Positions 1 through 5,338 of a stretch of DNA of 5,387 nt are shown here, piece after piece. Source of the DNA: Scatosoma sp045658805 (lineage in GTDB: Bacteria > Bacillota > Clostridia > Christensenellales > Borkfalkiaceae); contig JAZOVQ010000099.1 in NCBI GenBank assembly GCA_045658805.1, positions 1 to 5,387 on the forward strand. The letters run 5' to 3'. The position numbers were made by a program, and so were the translations under genes. How positions within the stretch are numbered: the first letter of the stretch is position 1; the number at the start of each line of letters is the position of its first letter. A model generated the notes under the pieces. That model had not been told where the DNA came from, did not search any database, and saw only the letters and a list, made by a program, of their open reading frames with translations.

Positions 1-510
1 GTTGGCGACCGTTTGAAAATTTGTACGGTAATCGGTTTCCCCAACGGATACAACTCGACCGCGGTCAAGGTTTTTGAAACTAAGGACGCAATTGATTGCG
101 GCGCAGATGAGATTGATATGGTAATCAATATCGGCCTCTTAAAAGCAAAATGTGAGGGGCAGGTACGCGATGAAATTAAAGAAATCAAAAAAGCGTGCGG
201 TGATAAAATTTTAAAAGTTATCATTGAAACTTGCCTTTTGACGGAAGAAGAAAAGTTGACGATGTGCCGCCTTGTAACCGAAGCGGGCGCCGATTACATT
301 AAGACTTCCACGGGCTTTTCTAAAGCAGGCGCAACCCTTGAGGACGTTCGCTTGATGCGCGCAAACGTTGGCGCGGAAGTAAAAGTGAAAGCCGCCGGCG
401 GTATTTCGGGTTTAGAGGACGCACAAGCCTTTTTAGACGAGGGTGCAGATCGTTTGGGAACTAGCAGAGTTGTTAAGGCTGTGAAGGGCATTTCCGGCTC
501 TGGTTATTAA
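1..510 (+). CDS. deoC: Deoxyribose-phosphate aldolase, 5'-truncated by window edge
   Basis: Class I aldolase that cleaves 2-deoxyribose-5-phosphate to acetaldehyde and glyceraldehyde-3-phosphate, the last step of deoxynucleoside catabolism in the cytosol. The frame is open from base 1 (V-G-D-R-L-K-I-C), so the true start lies upstream; the TTG at 13 is internal. About 169 residues are visible of a family length near 220. Family landmarks in order are TVIGFPNG, the acidic ADEIDMVIN motif (proton-relay Asp codon at 115-117), YIKTSTGF with the Schiff-base Lys at 301-303, VKAAGGI with the second catalytic Lys at 388-390, and the phosphate-binding RLGTSR near the end. The protein ends in Gly-Ser-Gly-Tyr; a C-terminal Tyr is functionally important in the E. 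coli enzyme. The TAA stop at 508-510 overlaps the first bases of an intergenic repeat. It is separated from deoD by a 398-bp repeat-filled gap, so cotranscription with the downstream genes is uncertain. Confidence 0.97.
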   Translation, partial: VGDRLKICTVIGFPNGYNSTAVKVFETKDAIDCGADEIDMVINIGLLKAKCEGQVRDEIKEIKKACGDKILKVIIETCLLTEEEKLTMCRLVTEAGADYIKTSTGFSKAGATLEDVRLMRANVGAEVKVKAAGGISGLEDAQAFLDEGADRLGTSRVVKAVKGISGSGY

Positions 511-539
511 AAACAACGCATAAGCGGCGCAATACGGCG
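509..539 (+). repeat. 31-bp leader module, copy 1, at the deoC stop codon
   Basis: These 31 bases (aaaaacaacgcataagcg...atacggcg) recur without mismatch at 5123-5153, at the end of tdk. Similarity extends slightly upstream into the last deoC codons: 502-539 against 5116-5153 matches at 36 of 38 positions. The module starts inside the deoC TAA stop. Both copies have the same orientation and the same position relative to the upstream gene. Identity was read by eye. Confidence 0.9.
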
Positions 540-551
540 GCGCGTTGCGGC

Positions 552-591
552 AACCCTCAGTCACGTACGTCCTTGTACGCTCCTTCGGGTT
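552..591. repeat. Hairpin module in the deoC-deoD gap
   Basis: The inner stem CGTAC (564-568) pairs with GTACG (575-579) around the loop GTCCTT. An outer stem AACCC (552-556) pairs with GGGTT (587-591) across an internal loop. It aligns with the GTGTAC-GTTTT-GTACAC hairpin of the post-tdk repeat. At the second-outermost pair of the inner stem it has C-G where the other locus has T-A. There is no following T-run, so it does not look like an intrinsic terminator. Confidence 0.6.
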
Positions 592-606
592 TTCCTCACG
601 CTTCTT

Positions 607-827
607 GTCTTGCTTGCTTCTTCGTTGTTTTTCCGATAGGACGGGCAAGGGCGTGAAACGACCTACGCCTTGAACTGCTTGCATTTGATGCGCACAGGAT
701 ATCGGAAGACACACAATGTCTTGCTTGTTTCTTTGTTGTTTTACGATAGGACAAGCAATTGTGAAAAAAGTGCGTGGCAACCCTTGAACGGCTTGCGTTT
801 GATGCGTACGGAGTGGCGAAAGGGCAA
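607..827 (+). repeat. Two diverged tandem units of about 110-114 bp
   Basis: Each unit starts with a module gtcttgcttg...cgataggac (607-642 and 718-752) and continues to a second module cttgaac-N-gcttgc-N-tttgatgcg (669-691 and 783-805). The first modules are 111 bp apart and the second modules 114 bp apart; spacers between them have diverged. The first module is also in the post-tdk array at 5220-5254 and 5341-5375; copy 718-752 matches these at 33 of 35 positions. Together with the element at 509-632, these units account for most of the 398 bases between deoC and deoD. I see no gene, tRNA or recognised riboswitch there. Confidence 0.75.
646..672. other. Small hairpin between repeat modules
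   Basis: CAA-g-GGCGT (646-654) pairs with ACGCC-TTG (665-672), giving 8 pairs with one bulged G and a 10-nt loop. It lies between the two module types of the first diverged unit. The equivalent part of the next unit (about 756-785) does not conserve the stem, so it may be incidental. Confidence 0.4.
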
Positions 828-841
828 ATAGAACATTGCAA

Positions 842-870
842 TTCATTTATCGCCGATAGGCGAATACAAT
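842..870 (+). promoter_or_regulatory. Candidate deoD promoter with a palindrome in the spacer
   Basis: TACAAT (865-870) is a good -10 hexamer (5 of 6 to TATAAT). TTCATT (842-847), 17 bp upstream, is a weak -35 match (3 of 6). The spacer contains a perfect palindromic stem TCGCC-GATA-GGCGA (850-863), positioned where a repressor could block polymerase. It does not resemble the ATTGAA-type DeoR operator that I know from Bacillus subtilis. The distance from the -10 to the deoD start leaves a short AT-rich leader. This is a pattern match only. Confidence 0.4.
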
Positions 871-908
871 ATACAAAAAAAATCAACGATTATTAAGGAG
901 AAAATATT

Positions 909-1616
909 ATGGGAGTACCTACACCGCACATTGCAGCAAAGCTTGGAGATTTCGCTGACACCGTTTTAATGCCTGGCGATCCTTTGCGTGCAAAATTTAT
1001 TGCTGAAACCTATCTTGAAAACGCCGTACTTGTCAACAACGTACGCGGCGTGCAGGGCTATACGGGCTATTATAAAGGAAAAAGAGTGTCCGTTATGGCT
1101 TCGGGCATGGGACAGCCTTCTATCGGTATCTATTCCTACGAATTGTTTAATTTTTACGACGTAAAAGCCATTATTCGCGTAGGTTCTTGCGGGGCATTTT
1201 CTCCCGAATTGCACGCGCGTGATATTATCGTAGCGATGGGCGCATGCACCAACGGCAATTACGCTTCGCAATACAACCTTCCTGGCACGTTCTGTCCTAT
1301 TGCTGATTTCGATTTGGTACGCCGTGCGGCGGAAGAATGCGAAAAGGCAGGGGTAAATTACCGCGTGGGCAACATTTTGTCCTCGGATATGTTCTACGAC
1401 GATGCAAATTCGGGTATGGACTGGGCGAAGATGGGTGTGCTTGGCGTGGAAATGGAATCGGCGGCGCTCTATTGCAACGCGGCGCGCGCTGGTAAAAAAG
1501 CGCTTTGCATTTGTACGGTAAGCGATTCTTTCGTATACCCCGAAGAAAACACGACGGCGGAAGAAAGACAAAATTCGTTTACGAAAATGATGGAAATCGC
1601 TTTGAATTTGGCTTAA
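909..1616 (+). CDS. deoD: Purine-nucleoside phosphorylase, DeoD type
   Basis: Phosphorolyses purine ribo- and deoxyribonucleosides to free base and (deoxy)ribose-1-phosphate; the family is a cytosolic hexamer (trimer of dimers). The 235 residues match the usual length and align colinearly with E. coli DeoD with a 3-residue offset from its mature numbering. H7 and R46 correspond to the residues donated across the dimer interface. G23, R27 and R90 line the phosphate site with S93. The V-E-M-E-S motif (180-184) holds the ribose-binding Glu183. D206 is the catalytic Asp that protonates the base, with R220 as its partner. S207 replaces the His that follows this Asp in E. coli (S-D-H). The ATG at 909 has AAGGAG at 895-900 with an 8-bp gap, supporting the start. 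It is the first gene of the tight deoD-deoB-cdd-pdp block and probably follows its own promoter. Function is confident; substrate breadth is inferred from family. Confidence 0.97.
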   Translation: MGVPTPHIAAKLGDFADTVLMPGDPLRAKFIAETYLENAVLVNNVRGVQGYTGYYKGKRVSVMASGMGQPSIGIYSYELFNFYDVKAIIRVGSCGAFSPELHARDIIVAMGACTNGNYASQYNLPGTFCPIADFDLVRRAAEECEKAGVNYRVGNILSSDMFYDDANSGMDWAKMGVLGVEMESAALYCNAARAGKKALCICTVSDSFVYPEENTTAEERQNSFTKMMEIALNLA

Positions 1617-1632
1617 AACAATAGGAGATTTT

Positions 1633-2796
1633 ATGGCAAAACGCACATTTTTGATCGTTTTAGACAGCGTGGGCATCGGTGAGATGCCCGACGCTGCTAA
1701 CTGGGGGGACGAGGGTAGCAACACCTTACAAGCAATCCGCAATCACCCCGAATTTTCTTGTCCCAACCTTACGGAATTGGGGCTTTTCAATATTGACGGA
1801 ATAGAGGGCGGCGTAGCTTCACCTCATACCTGCTATGCCCGTATGGCGGAATCTTCCCTCGGAAAGGACACCACCATTGGGCATTGGGAGATCGCGGGAA
1901 TTTATTCGCCCAAGCCCCTGCCTACCTACCCCAACGGCTTCCCTAAAGAAGTGATGGAGGAGTTTGAAAAGAGAACGGGCAGAGGCACTCTTTGCAATGC
2001 GGCGTATTCTGGTACGGAAGTTATTAAGGATTTTGGCGAAGAACACGTAAAAACGGGCAAACTTATTGTTTATACGTCCGCGGACAGCGTATTCCAAGTG
2101 GCGGCGCACGAGGATATCGTACCCGTTGCCGAGTTGTACCGTTATTGTGAAATTGCAAGAGAATTGTTACAAGGCGAACACGGCGTAGGGAGAATTATTG
2201 CGCGTCCGTTCAACGGCGAATATCCGTTTAGCCGTACGCCGAGAAGACACGATTATTCGCTTTTGCCGCCTGCGGACACAGTGCCTAGCCTTATGAAAAA
2301 GGCGGGCTACGACGTTATTTCCGTAGGGAAAATTTTTGATGTTTTCGCAGGGCAGGGCTTCACCGAAAGCCATCCCACCGTCAACAATATGGACGGTATG
2401 GATAAGACAATGGAAATTGCCAAACGTGATTTTAACGGGCTTTGCTTTGTGAATTTAGTGGATTTTGATATGGTATACGGCCATAGAAACGACGTGGCGG
2501 GCTACGCTCGTGCGCTTAGTGATTTCGACCGTCGTTTAGGGGAATTTCTCCCCACCTTGCAAGAGGAAGATTTGTTGATTATCACCGCCGACCACGGCTG
2601 TGATCCTGCAACGCCTTCCACCGACCATTCCCGTGAATATACGCCTATGCTTGCCTATGGCAAGAAATTGAAACAAGGGGTAAATCTTGGGGTAAGAAAG
2701 AGCTTTGCCGACATTGGTTCAACGGTGCTGGATTGGTTTGGTATGGACGAAAAAGAAATTTACGGAACGAGCTTTTTGAAGGAGATTTTAGCATGA
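1633..2796 (+). CDS. deoB: Phosphopentomutase
   Basis: Interconverts (deoxy)ribose-1-phosphate and (deoxy)ribose-5-phosphate, linking the phosphorylases to DeoC and the pentose phosphate pathway. It is a Mn2+-dependent member of the alkaline phosphatase superfamily. The 387 residues compare with about 394 in Bacillus cereus. The N-terminal LIVLDSVGIGEMPDA holds metal ligand D11. G-K-D-T-T-I-G-H-W-E places the phosphorylated Thr at T80 (equivalent to B. cereus T85). The C-terminal half carries D279 and H284 (DFDMVYGHRND), D320-H321 (ITADHG) and H332 (STDHSREY), completing the two-metal site. The central cap domain includes NMDGMDK near residues 252-258. The ATG at 1633 follows AGGAG (1623-1627), 16 bp after the deoD stop. 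Its stop overlaps the cdd start in ATGA, suggesting translational coupling. Confidence 0.97.
   Translation: MAKRTFLIVLDSVGIGEMPDAANWGDEGSNTLQAIRNHPEFSCPNLTELGLFNIDGIEGGVASPHTCYARMAESSLGKDTTIGHWEIAGIYSPKPLPTYPNGFPKEVMEEFEKRTGRGTLCNAAYSGTEVIKDFGEEHVKTGKLIVYTSADSVFQVAAHEDIVPVAELYRYCEIARELLQGEHGVGRIIARPFNGEYPFSRTPRRHDYSLLPPADTVPSLMKKAGYDVISVGKIFDVFAGQGFTESHPTVNNMDGMDKTMEIAKRDFNGLCFVNLVDFDMVYGHRNDVAGYARALSDFDRRLGEFLPTLQEEDLLIITADHGCDPATPSTDHSREYTPMLAYGKKLKQGVNLGVRKSFADIGSTVLDWFGMDEKEIYGTSFLKEILA
2779..2784 (+). promoter_or_regulatory. Ribosome-binding site of cdd, inside deoB
   Basis: AAGGAG lies within the last codons of deoB, 8 bp before the ATG at 2793. It fixes the cdd start at the ATGA overlap rather than at in-frame codons further upstream within deoB. 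Confidence 0.85.
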
Positions 2797-3197
2797 GCGA
2801 CCGCGAGCTTTTAGAGGTAGCAATTCAAGCGAGAGAAATGGCATACGCGCCCTATTCGGATTTCCGCGTCGGTGCGGCGCTCGTAGGGAAAAGCGGTAAA
2901 ATTTATACGGGCTGTAACGTGGAAAATGCGGCGTATTCTCCTACCAACTGCGCGGAGAGAACGGCGGTTTTCAAAGCGGTTAGCGAAGGGGAAAGAGAAT
3001 TTACGGCCATTGCAATCGTTGGCGGTTCGGGTGACGACATTGCGCCGTTTTGCGCGCCCTGCGGCGTGTGCCGTCAAGTGTTAGGCGAATTTTGCGGCGG
3101 TGATTTGCGTGTGGTTTTGGGTACGCCCGACAACGTTAGCGTGCATACCTTGGCGGAACTTTTGCCCTATTCCTTTGGAAAAAACGATTTGGAGTGA
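2793..3197 (+). CDS. cdd: Cytidine deaminase
   Basis: Zinc enzyme that deaminates cytidine and deoxycytidine to uridine and deoxyuridine, feeding the next gene's phosphorylase. The 134 residues are typical of the short homotetrameric Bacillus-type enzyme. Substrate-binding NVEN is at 42-45. The T-N-C-A-E-R motif gives zinc ligand C53 and catalytic E55, with R56 as found in the tetrameric class. P-C-G-V-C supplies zinc ligands C90 and C93. The frame is open further upstream, but that stretch lies inside deoB; the ATG at 2793 has a good ribosome-binding site and gives the family N-terminus, including A-P-Y-S-(D)-F-x-V-G-A. The 4-bp overlap with deoB suggests coupled translation. pdp begins 9 bp after its stop (ATG start). 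Confidence 0.97.
   Translation: MSDRELLEVAIQAREMAYAPYSDFRVGAALVGKSGKIYTGCNVENAAYSPTNCAERTAVFKAVSEGEREFTAIAIVGGSGDDIAPFCAPCGVCRQVLGEFCGGDLRVVLGTPDNVSVHTLAELLPYSFGKNDLE
3191..3194 (+). promoter_or_regulatory. Ribosome-binding site of pdp, at the end of cdd
   Basis: GGAG overlaps the end of cdd. It sits 6 bp from an in-frame TTG at 3201 and 12 bp from the ATG at 3207. Spacing favours TTG, while homology favours ATG. The choice changes the product by two residues only. Confidence 0.6.
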
Positions 3198-3206
3198 GAT
3201 TTGGCT

Positions 3207-4508
3207 ATGAGAATGTACGATATAATTCAAAAAAAGCGTGACGGCGGCGTGTTGAGCGAAGCGGAAATCAAATGGTTTGTCGAGGGTTACGTCAAAGGCG
3301 AAGTGCCCGATTATCAAGCGGCGGCGCTTTGTATGGCAATCTATTTCCGTGGCATGAATTTGGAAGAAACGGCGGCGTTGACCTTTGCGGTACGTGATTC
3401 GGGCGAGCGTTTGGATTTCTCGGATATTAAGGGCTTGCGCGTGGATAAGCATTCGACGGGCGGCGTTGGGGATAAGACTAGCCTTGTCGTAACGCCTATC
3501 GTTGCAAGCTTGGGGGTTAAGGTTGCCAAAATGAGCGGTCGCGGCTTGGGACATACGGGCGGCACGATTGATAAACTGGAGGCCATTCCTGGCTTCAACA
3601 CCAACCTGCCCATTGACGAATTTAAGAAAATTGTAAACGATTTAGGGATTGCTATCGTTGGGCAAACGGCGGCGCTTGCGCCTGCGGATAAGCTTTTGTA
3701 CGCCCTTCGCGACGTAACGGCGACGGTGGATAGTATGCCGTTGATTGTATCGAGTATTATGGGTAAAAAGTTGGCGGCGGACGACGATTGTATCGTGCTG
3801 GACGTAAAAACGGGCAGCGGCTCGTTTATGAAAACCAACGAAAAGAGCCGTGAATTGGCAAAATGGATGGTGGAAATTGGCAAACGCGCAGGCAAGCGTA
3901 TGCGCGCTTTGATTACCGATATGAATAGACCGCTTGGGTATGCCATTGGTAACTCGTTAGAAGTGGTGGAAGCGGTGGAAACCTTGAAGGGCAACGGACC
4001 TGACGATTTAACCGAGCTTTGCGTGGCGTTGGCGGCGCATATTTTAGAGCTTGCCGAAAAGGGCGATTATGCTACTTGCGAACGTTTAGTGCGTGAAAAA
4101 ATTGCAAACGGCGACGCGTTGAAGATGCTTGCCGATATGGTAGAGGCGCAGGGCGGTAACAAGAGCTGGATTTTACAGCCTGAAAACTTTCCGAAGGCGA
4201 AATATTCCTATTCGGTCAAGGCGAAAGAAAGTGGTTATATCGTAGGCGTGGACACCGAAAGCTACGGTGTGGCAAGCTTGTTGCTTGGCGCTGGCAGAAA
4301 CACCAAAGAGGACGTTATCGACATGGCGGCAGGGATTTATCTCCGCGCGAAAACGGGCGATTACGTGCAGGCGGGTGATGAAATTGCCATTTTGTATTCG
4401 GAAAAAGAAACTGCCTTTGTGGCGGCGGAAGCAAGATTGCTTGCGGCAACCAAAATCGGTGCTGAAAAGCCTGCGGCCGAGCCCTTGATTTTGGATATTG
4501 TAGAATAA
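3207..4508 (+). CDS. pdp: Pyrimidine-nucleoside phosphorylase
   Basis: Reversibly phosphorolyses uridine, deoxyuridine and thymidine to base and (deoxy)ribose-1-phosphate. It belongs to the thymidine phosphorylase/AnPRT fold family and is a cytosolic dimer. From the ATG the protein is 433 residues and starts M-R-M-Y-D-I-I-x-K-K-R-D-G, matching the Geobacillus enzyme (MRMVDLIAKKRDG) without an offset. K81-H82-S83 with G85-G86 form the phosphate site. The family signature S-G-R-G-L-x-x-T-G-G-T-x-D-K-L-E is at 110-125. The pyrimidine-binding residues R168, S183 and K187 fall at the same numbers as in Geobacillus. DVKTGSGSFMK follows near 200. The C-terminal alpha/beta domain holds GAGR-x-x-x-EDVID. 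This supports the broad Bacillus-type activity (pdp) rather than thymidine-only DeoA, though activity cannot be proven from sequence. An in-frame TTG at 3201 would add Met-Ala. Confidence 0.95.
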   Translation: MRMYDIIQKKRDGGVLSEAEIKWFVEGYVKGEVPDYQAAALCMAIYFRGMNLEETAALTFAVRDSGERLDFSDIKGLRVDKHSTGGVGDKTSLVVTPIVASLGVKVAKMSGRGLGHTGGTIDKLEAIPGFNTNLPIDEFKKIVNDLGIAIVGQTAALAPADKLLYALRDVTATVDSMPLIVSSIMGKKLAADDDCIVLDVKTGSGSFMKTNEKSRELAKWMVEIGKRAGKRMRALITDMNRPLGYAIGNSLEVVEAVETLKGNGPDDLTELCVALAAHILELAEKGDYATCERLVREKIANGDALKMLADMVEAQGGNKSWILQPENFPKAKYSYSVKAKESGYIVGVDTESYGVASLLLGAGRNTKEDVIDMAAGIYLRAKTGDYVQAGDEIAILYSEKETAFVAAEARLLAATKIGAEKPAAEPLILDIVE

Positions 4509-4561
4509 TCAAAATAACGATAACAACAAGAGAAAACCCAAAGAAAAAGGAAAACAACAAT

Positions 4562-5137
4562 ATGGCGAAGTTATATTTTAAATATGGCGCGATGGGCTCG
4601 TCGAAAACGGCAAACGCGTTGATTACCAAGTTTAATTATGAAGAACGCGGCATGAAAGTGTGGTTGATTAAGCCGTCCATTGACGATCGCGACGGCGCGG
4701 ATACCGTGAAATCCCGTATCGGGCTTGCGGCGCACGCCGAAGTGATTACGCCTGATAAAAACCTTTTCGAGGAATATAAAAAACATACCGATTGCCACGT
4801 AATTATCGCCGACGAATGTCAATTTTTTACGGCGGCGCAAATTGATGAATTGCGTAATATCGTTGACGAATTGGACGTACCCGTTTTGTGCTATGGGTTG
4901 CGTACGGACTTTTTAACCAATTTATTTGAAGGCAGTTTGCGGTTGTTTGCAGTGGCGGATTCCGTCAATGAAATTAAGACCATTTGTACCTGCGGTAAAA
5001 AGGCTATCGTCAACGCGCGCATCGACGGCGACGGACGCGTTGTTACCAGCGGCGGTCAAATTTTAATCGGCGGCAATGATTCGTATGTGGCGATGTGTCA
5101 CAGTTGTTGGAAGTCGGCTATAAAAAACAACGCATAA
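4562..5137 (+). CDS. tdk: Thymidine kinase (type II, TK1-like)
   Basis: Phosphorylates thymidine (and deoxyuridine) to dTMP with ATP, the salvage counterpart to the upstream phosphorylase. The 191 residues resemble E. coli Tdk throughout: Walker A G-A-M-G-S-S-K-T at 9-16, NYEERGMK at 25-32, IDDRxGADxVxSRIGL near 40-55, DECQF at 84-88 with the probable catalytic base E85, and GLRTDF at 112-117. Zinc ligands are C142, C144, C179 and C182 (the last is His in E. coli). The lasso loop GGNDSYVAMC carries thymidine-contacting Tyr175. The P-loop has Ser where most have Gly before Lys. The ATG has AAGGA at 4547-4551. It follows pdp by 53 bp of A-rich sequence with no hairpin, so readthrough is likely. 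The last few residues (about K188-A191) and the TAA stop come from the intergenic repeat module at 5123-5153. Confidence 0.97.
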   Translation: MAKLYFKYGAMGSSKTANALITKFNYEERGMKVWLIKPSIDDRDGADTVKSRIGLAAHAEVITPDKNLFEEYKKHTDCHVIIADECQFFTAAQIDELRNIVDELDVPVLCYGLRTDFLTNLFEGSLRLFAVADSVNEIKTICTCGKKAIVNARIDGDGRVVTSGGQILIGGNDSYVAMCHSCWKSAIKNNA

Positions 5138-5153
5138 GCGGCGCAATACGGCG
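5123..5153 (+). repeat. 31-bp leader module, copy 2, forming the end of tdk
   Basis: Exact copy of 509-539. It begins within the tdk reading frame, encodes the final Lys-Asn-Asn-Ala region and supplies the TAA at 5135-5137. It then runs straight into the first 121-bp tandem unit. The leader is not repeated at the second unit, so it marks the left boundary of the array. Confidence 0.9.
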
Positions 5154-5217
5154 TTGTAGCTGTGTGCGCCTTGCTCGTGTACGTTTTGTACACTCCCGTC
5201 GACGTACGCGCTACGCC
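5150..5217. repeat. 68-bp bulged hairpin in tandem unit 1
   Basis: GGCG (5150-5153), TAGC (5157-5160) and GTGTGCG (5162-5168) pair with the continuous strand CGTACGC-GCTA-CGCC (5203-5217). This gives 15 pairs, two of them G-U, interrupted by a TTG bulge and a single T bulge. After an internal loop, a perfect inner stem GTGTAC (5177-5182) and GTACAC (5188-5193) closes a GTTTT loop. Because of the G-U pairs and bulges it folds better as + strand RNA than as its complement. Confidence 0.75.
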
Positions 5218-5270
5218 TTGTCTTGCTTGCTTCTTCGTTGTTTTACGATAGGACAAGCAAAACGGAAAAC

Positions 5271-5338
5271 GGCGTTGTAGCTGTGTGCGCCTTGCTCGTG
5301 TACGTTTTGTACACTCCCGTCGACGTACGCGCTACGCC
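5271..5338. repeat. 68-bp bulged hairpin in tandem unit 2
   Basis: Identical to the hairpin at 5150-5217, shifted by 121 bp, with the inner stem at 5298-5303 and 5309-5314. Because the two copies are identical, they can also pair with each other. Confidence 0.75.

Larger units (their letters stand above)
509..632. repeat. MITE-like intergenic element with imperfect terminal inverted repeats
   Basis: The left end aaaaacaacgcataagc (509-525) and the right end gcttcttcgttgttttt (616-632) are inverted repeats matching at 15 of 17 positions, with the outer 10 perfect. The interior holds a hairpin (552-591) and overlaps the first recurrent gtcttgcttg module. The same layout (leader, hairpin, cgttgtttt arm) occurs after tdk between about 5122 and 5245. 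No coding capacity and no clear target-site duplication are visible. It may be a miniature mobile element or a structured 3' UTR; the sequence does not decide between them. Confidence 0.55.

Noticed and set aside
509..632. Intrinsic terminator after deoC.
   Set aside because: The only T-run (628-632) follows a poorly GC stem whose partner is about 100 bases upstream. The compact hairpin at 564-579 has no T-run after it.
433..886. Two overlapping minus-strand open frames (433-846 and 596-886) across the deoC-deoD gap, with internally repeated peptides such as TTKKQAR.
   Set aside because: The peptide repeats simply follow the DNA repeat, whose 111- and 114-bp steps preserve frame. One frame starts at TTG and the other has no ribosome-binding site before its ATG. 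Both are low-complexity translations of repeat DNA.
511..908. Riboswitch or tRNA upstream of deoD.
   Set aside because: I could not match the region to any purine, guanidine or other riboswitch core or to a tRNA cloverleaf. The sequence is explained by repeats and a short promoter leader.
966..1742. Minus-strand open frame of 258 codons antisense to deoD.
   Set aside because: It is a shadow of deoD, whose motifs and length are unambiguous. Other antisense frames over deoB, cdd, pdp and tdk were rejected on the same grounds.
2733..2792. Longer N-terminal form of cytidine deaminase starting inside deoB.
   Set aside because: The extra residues lie in deoB coding sequence and have no counterpart in the family. 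ATG 2793 has an AAGGAG site at ideal spacing.
5095..5280. Plus-strand open frame of 61 codons overlapping the end of tdk and the tandem repeat.
   Set aside because: It starts inside tdk in another frame, is Arg/Cys-rich repeat translation, and has no ribosome-binding site.
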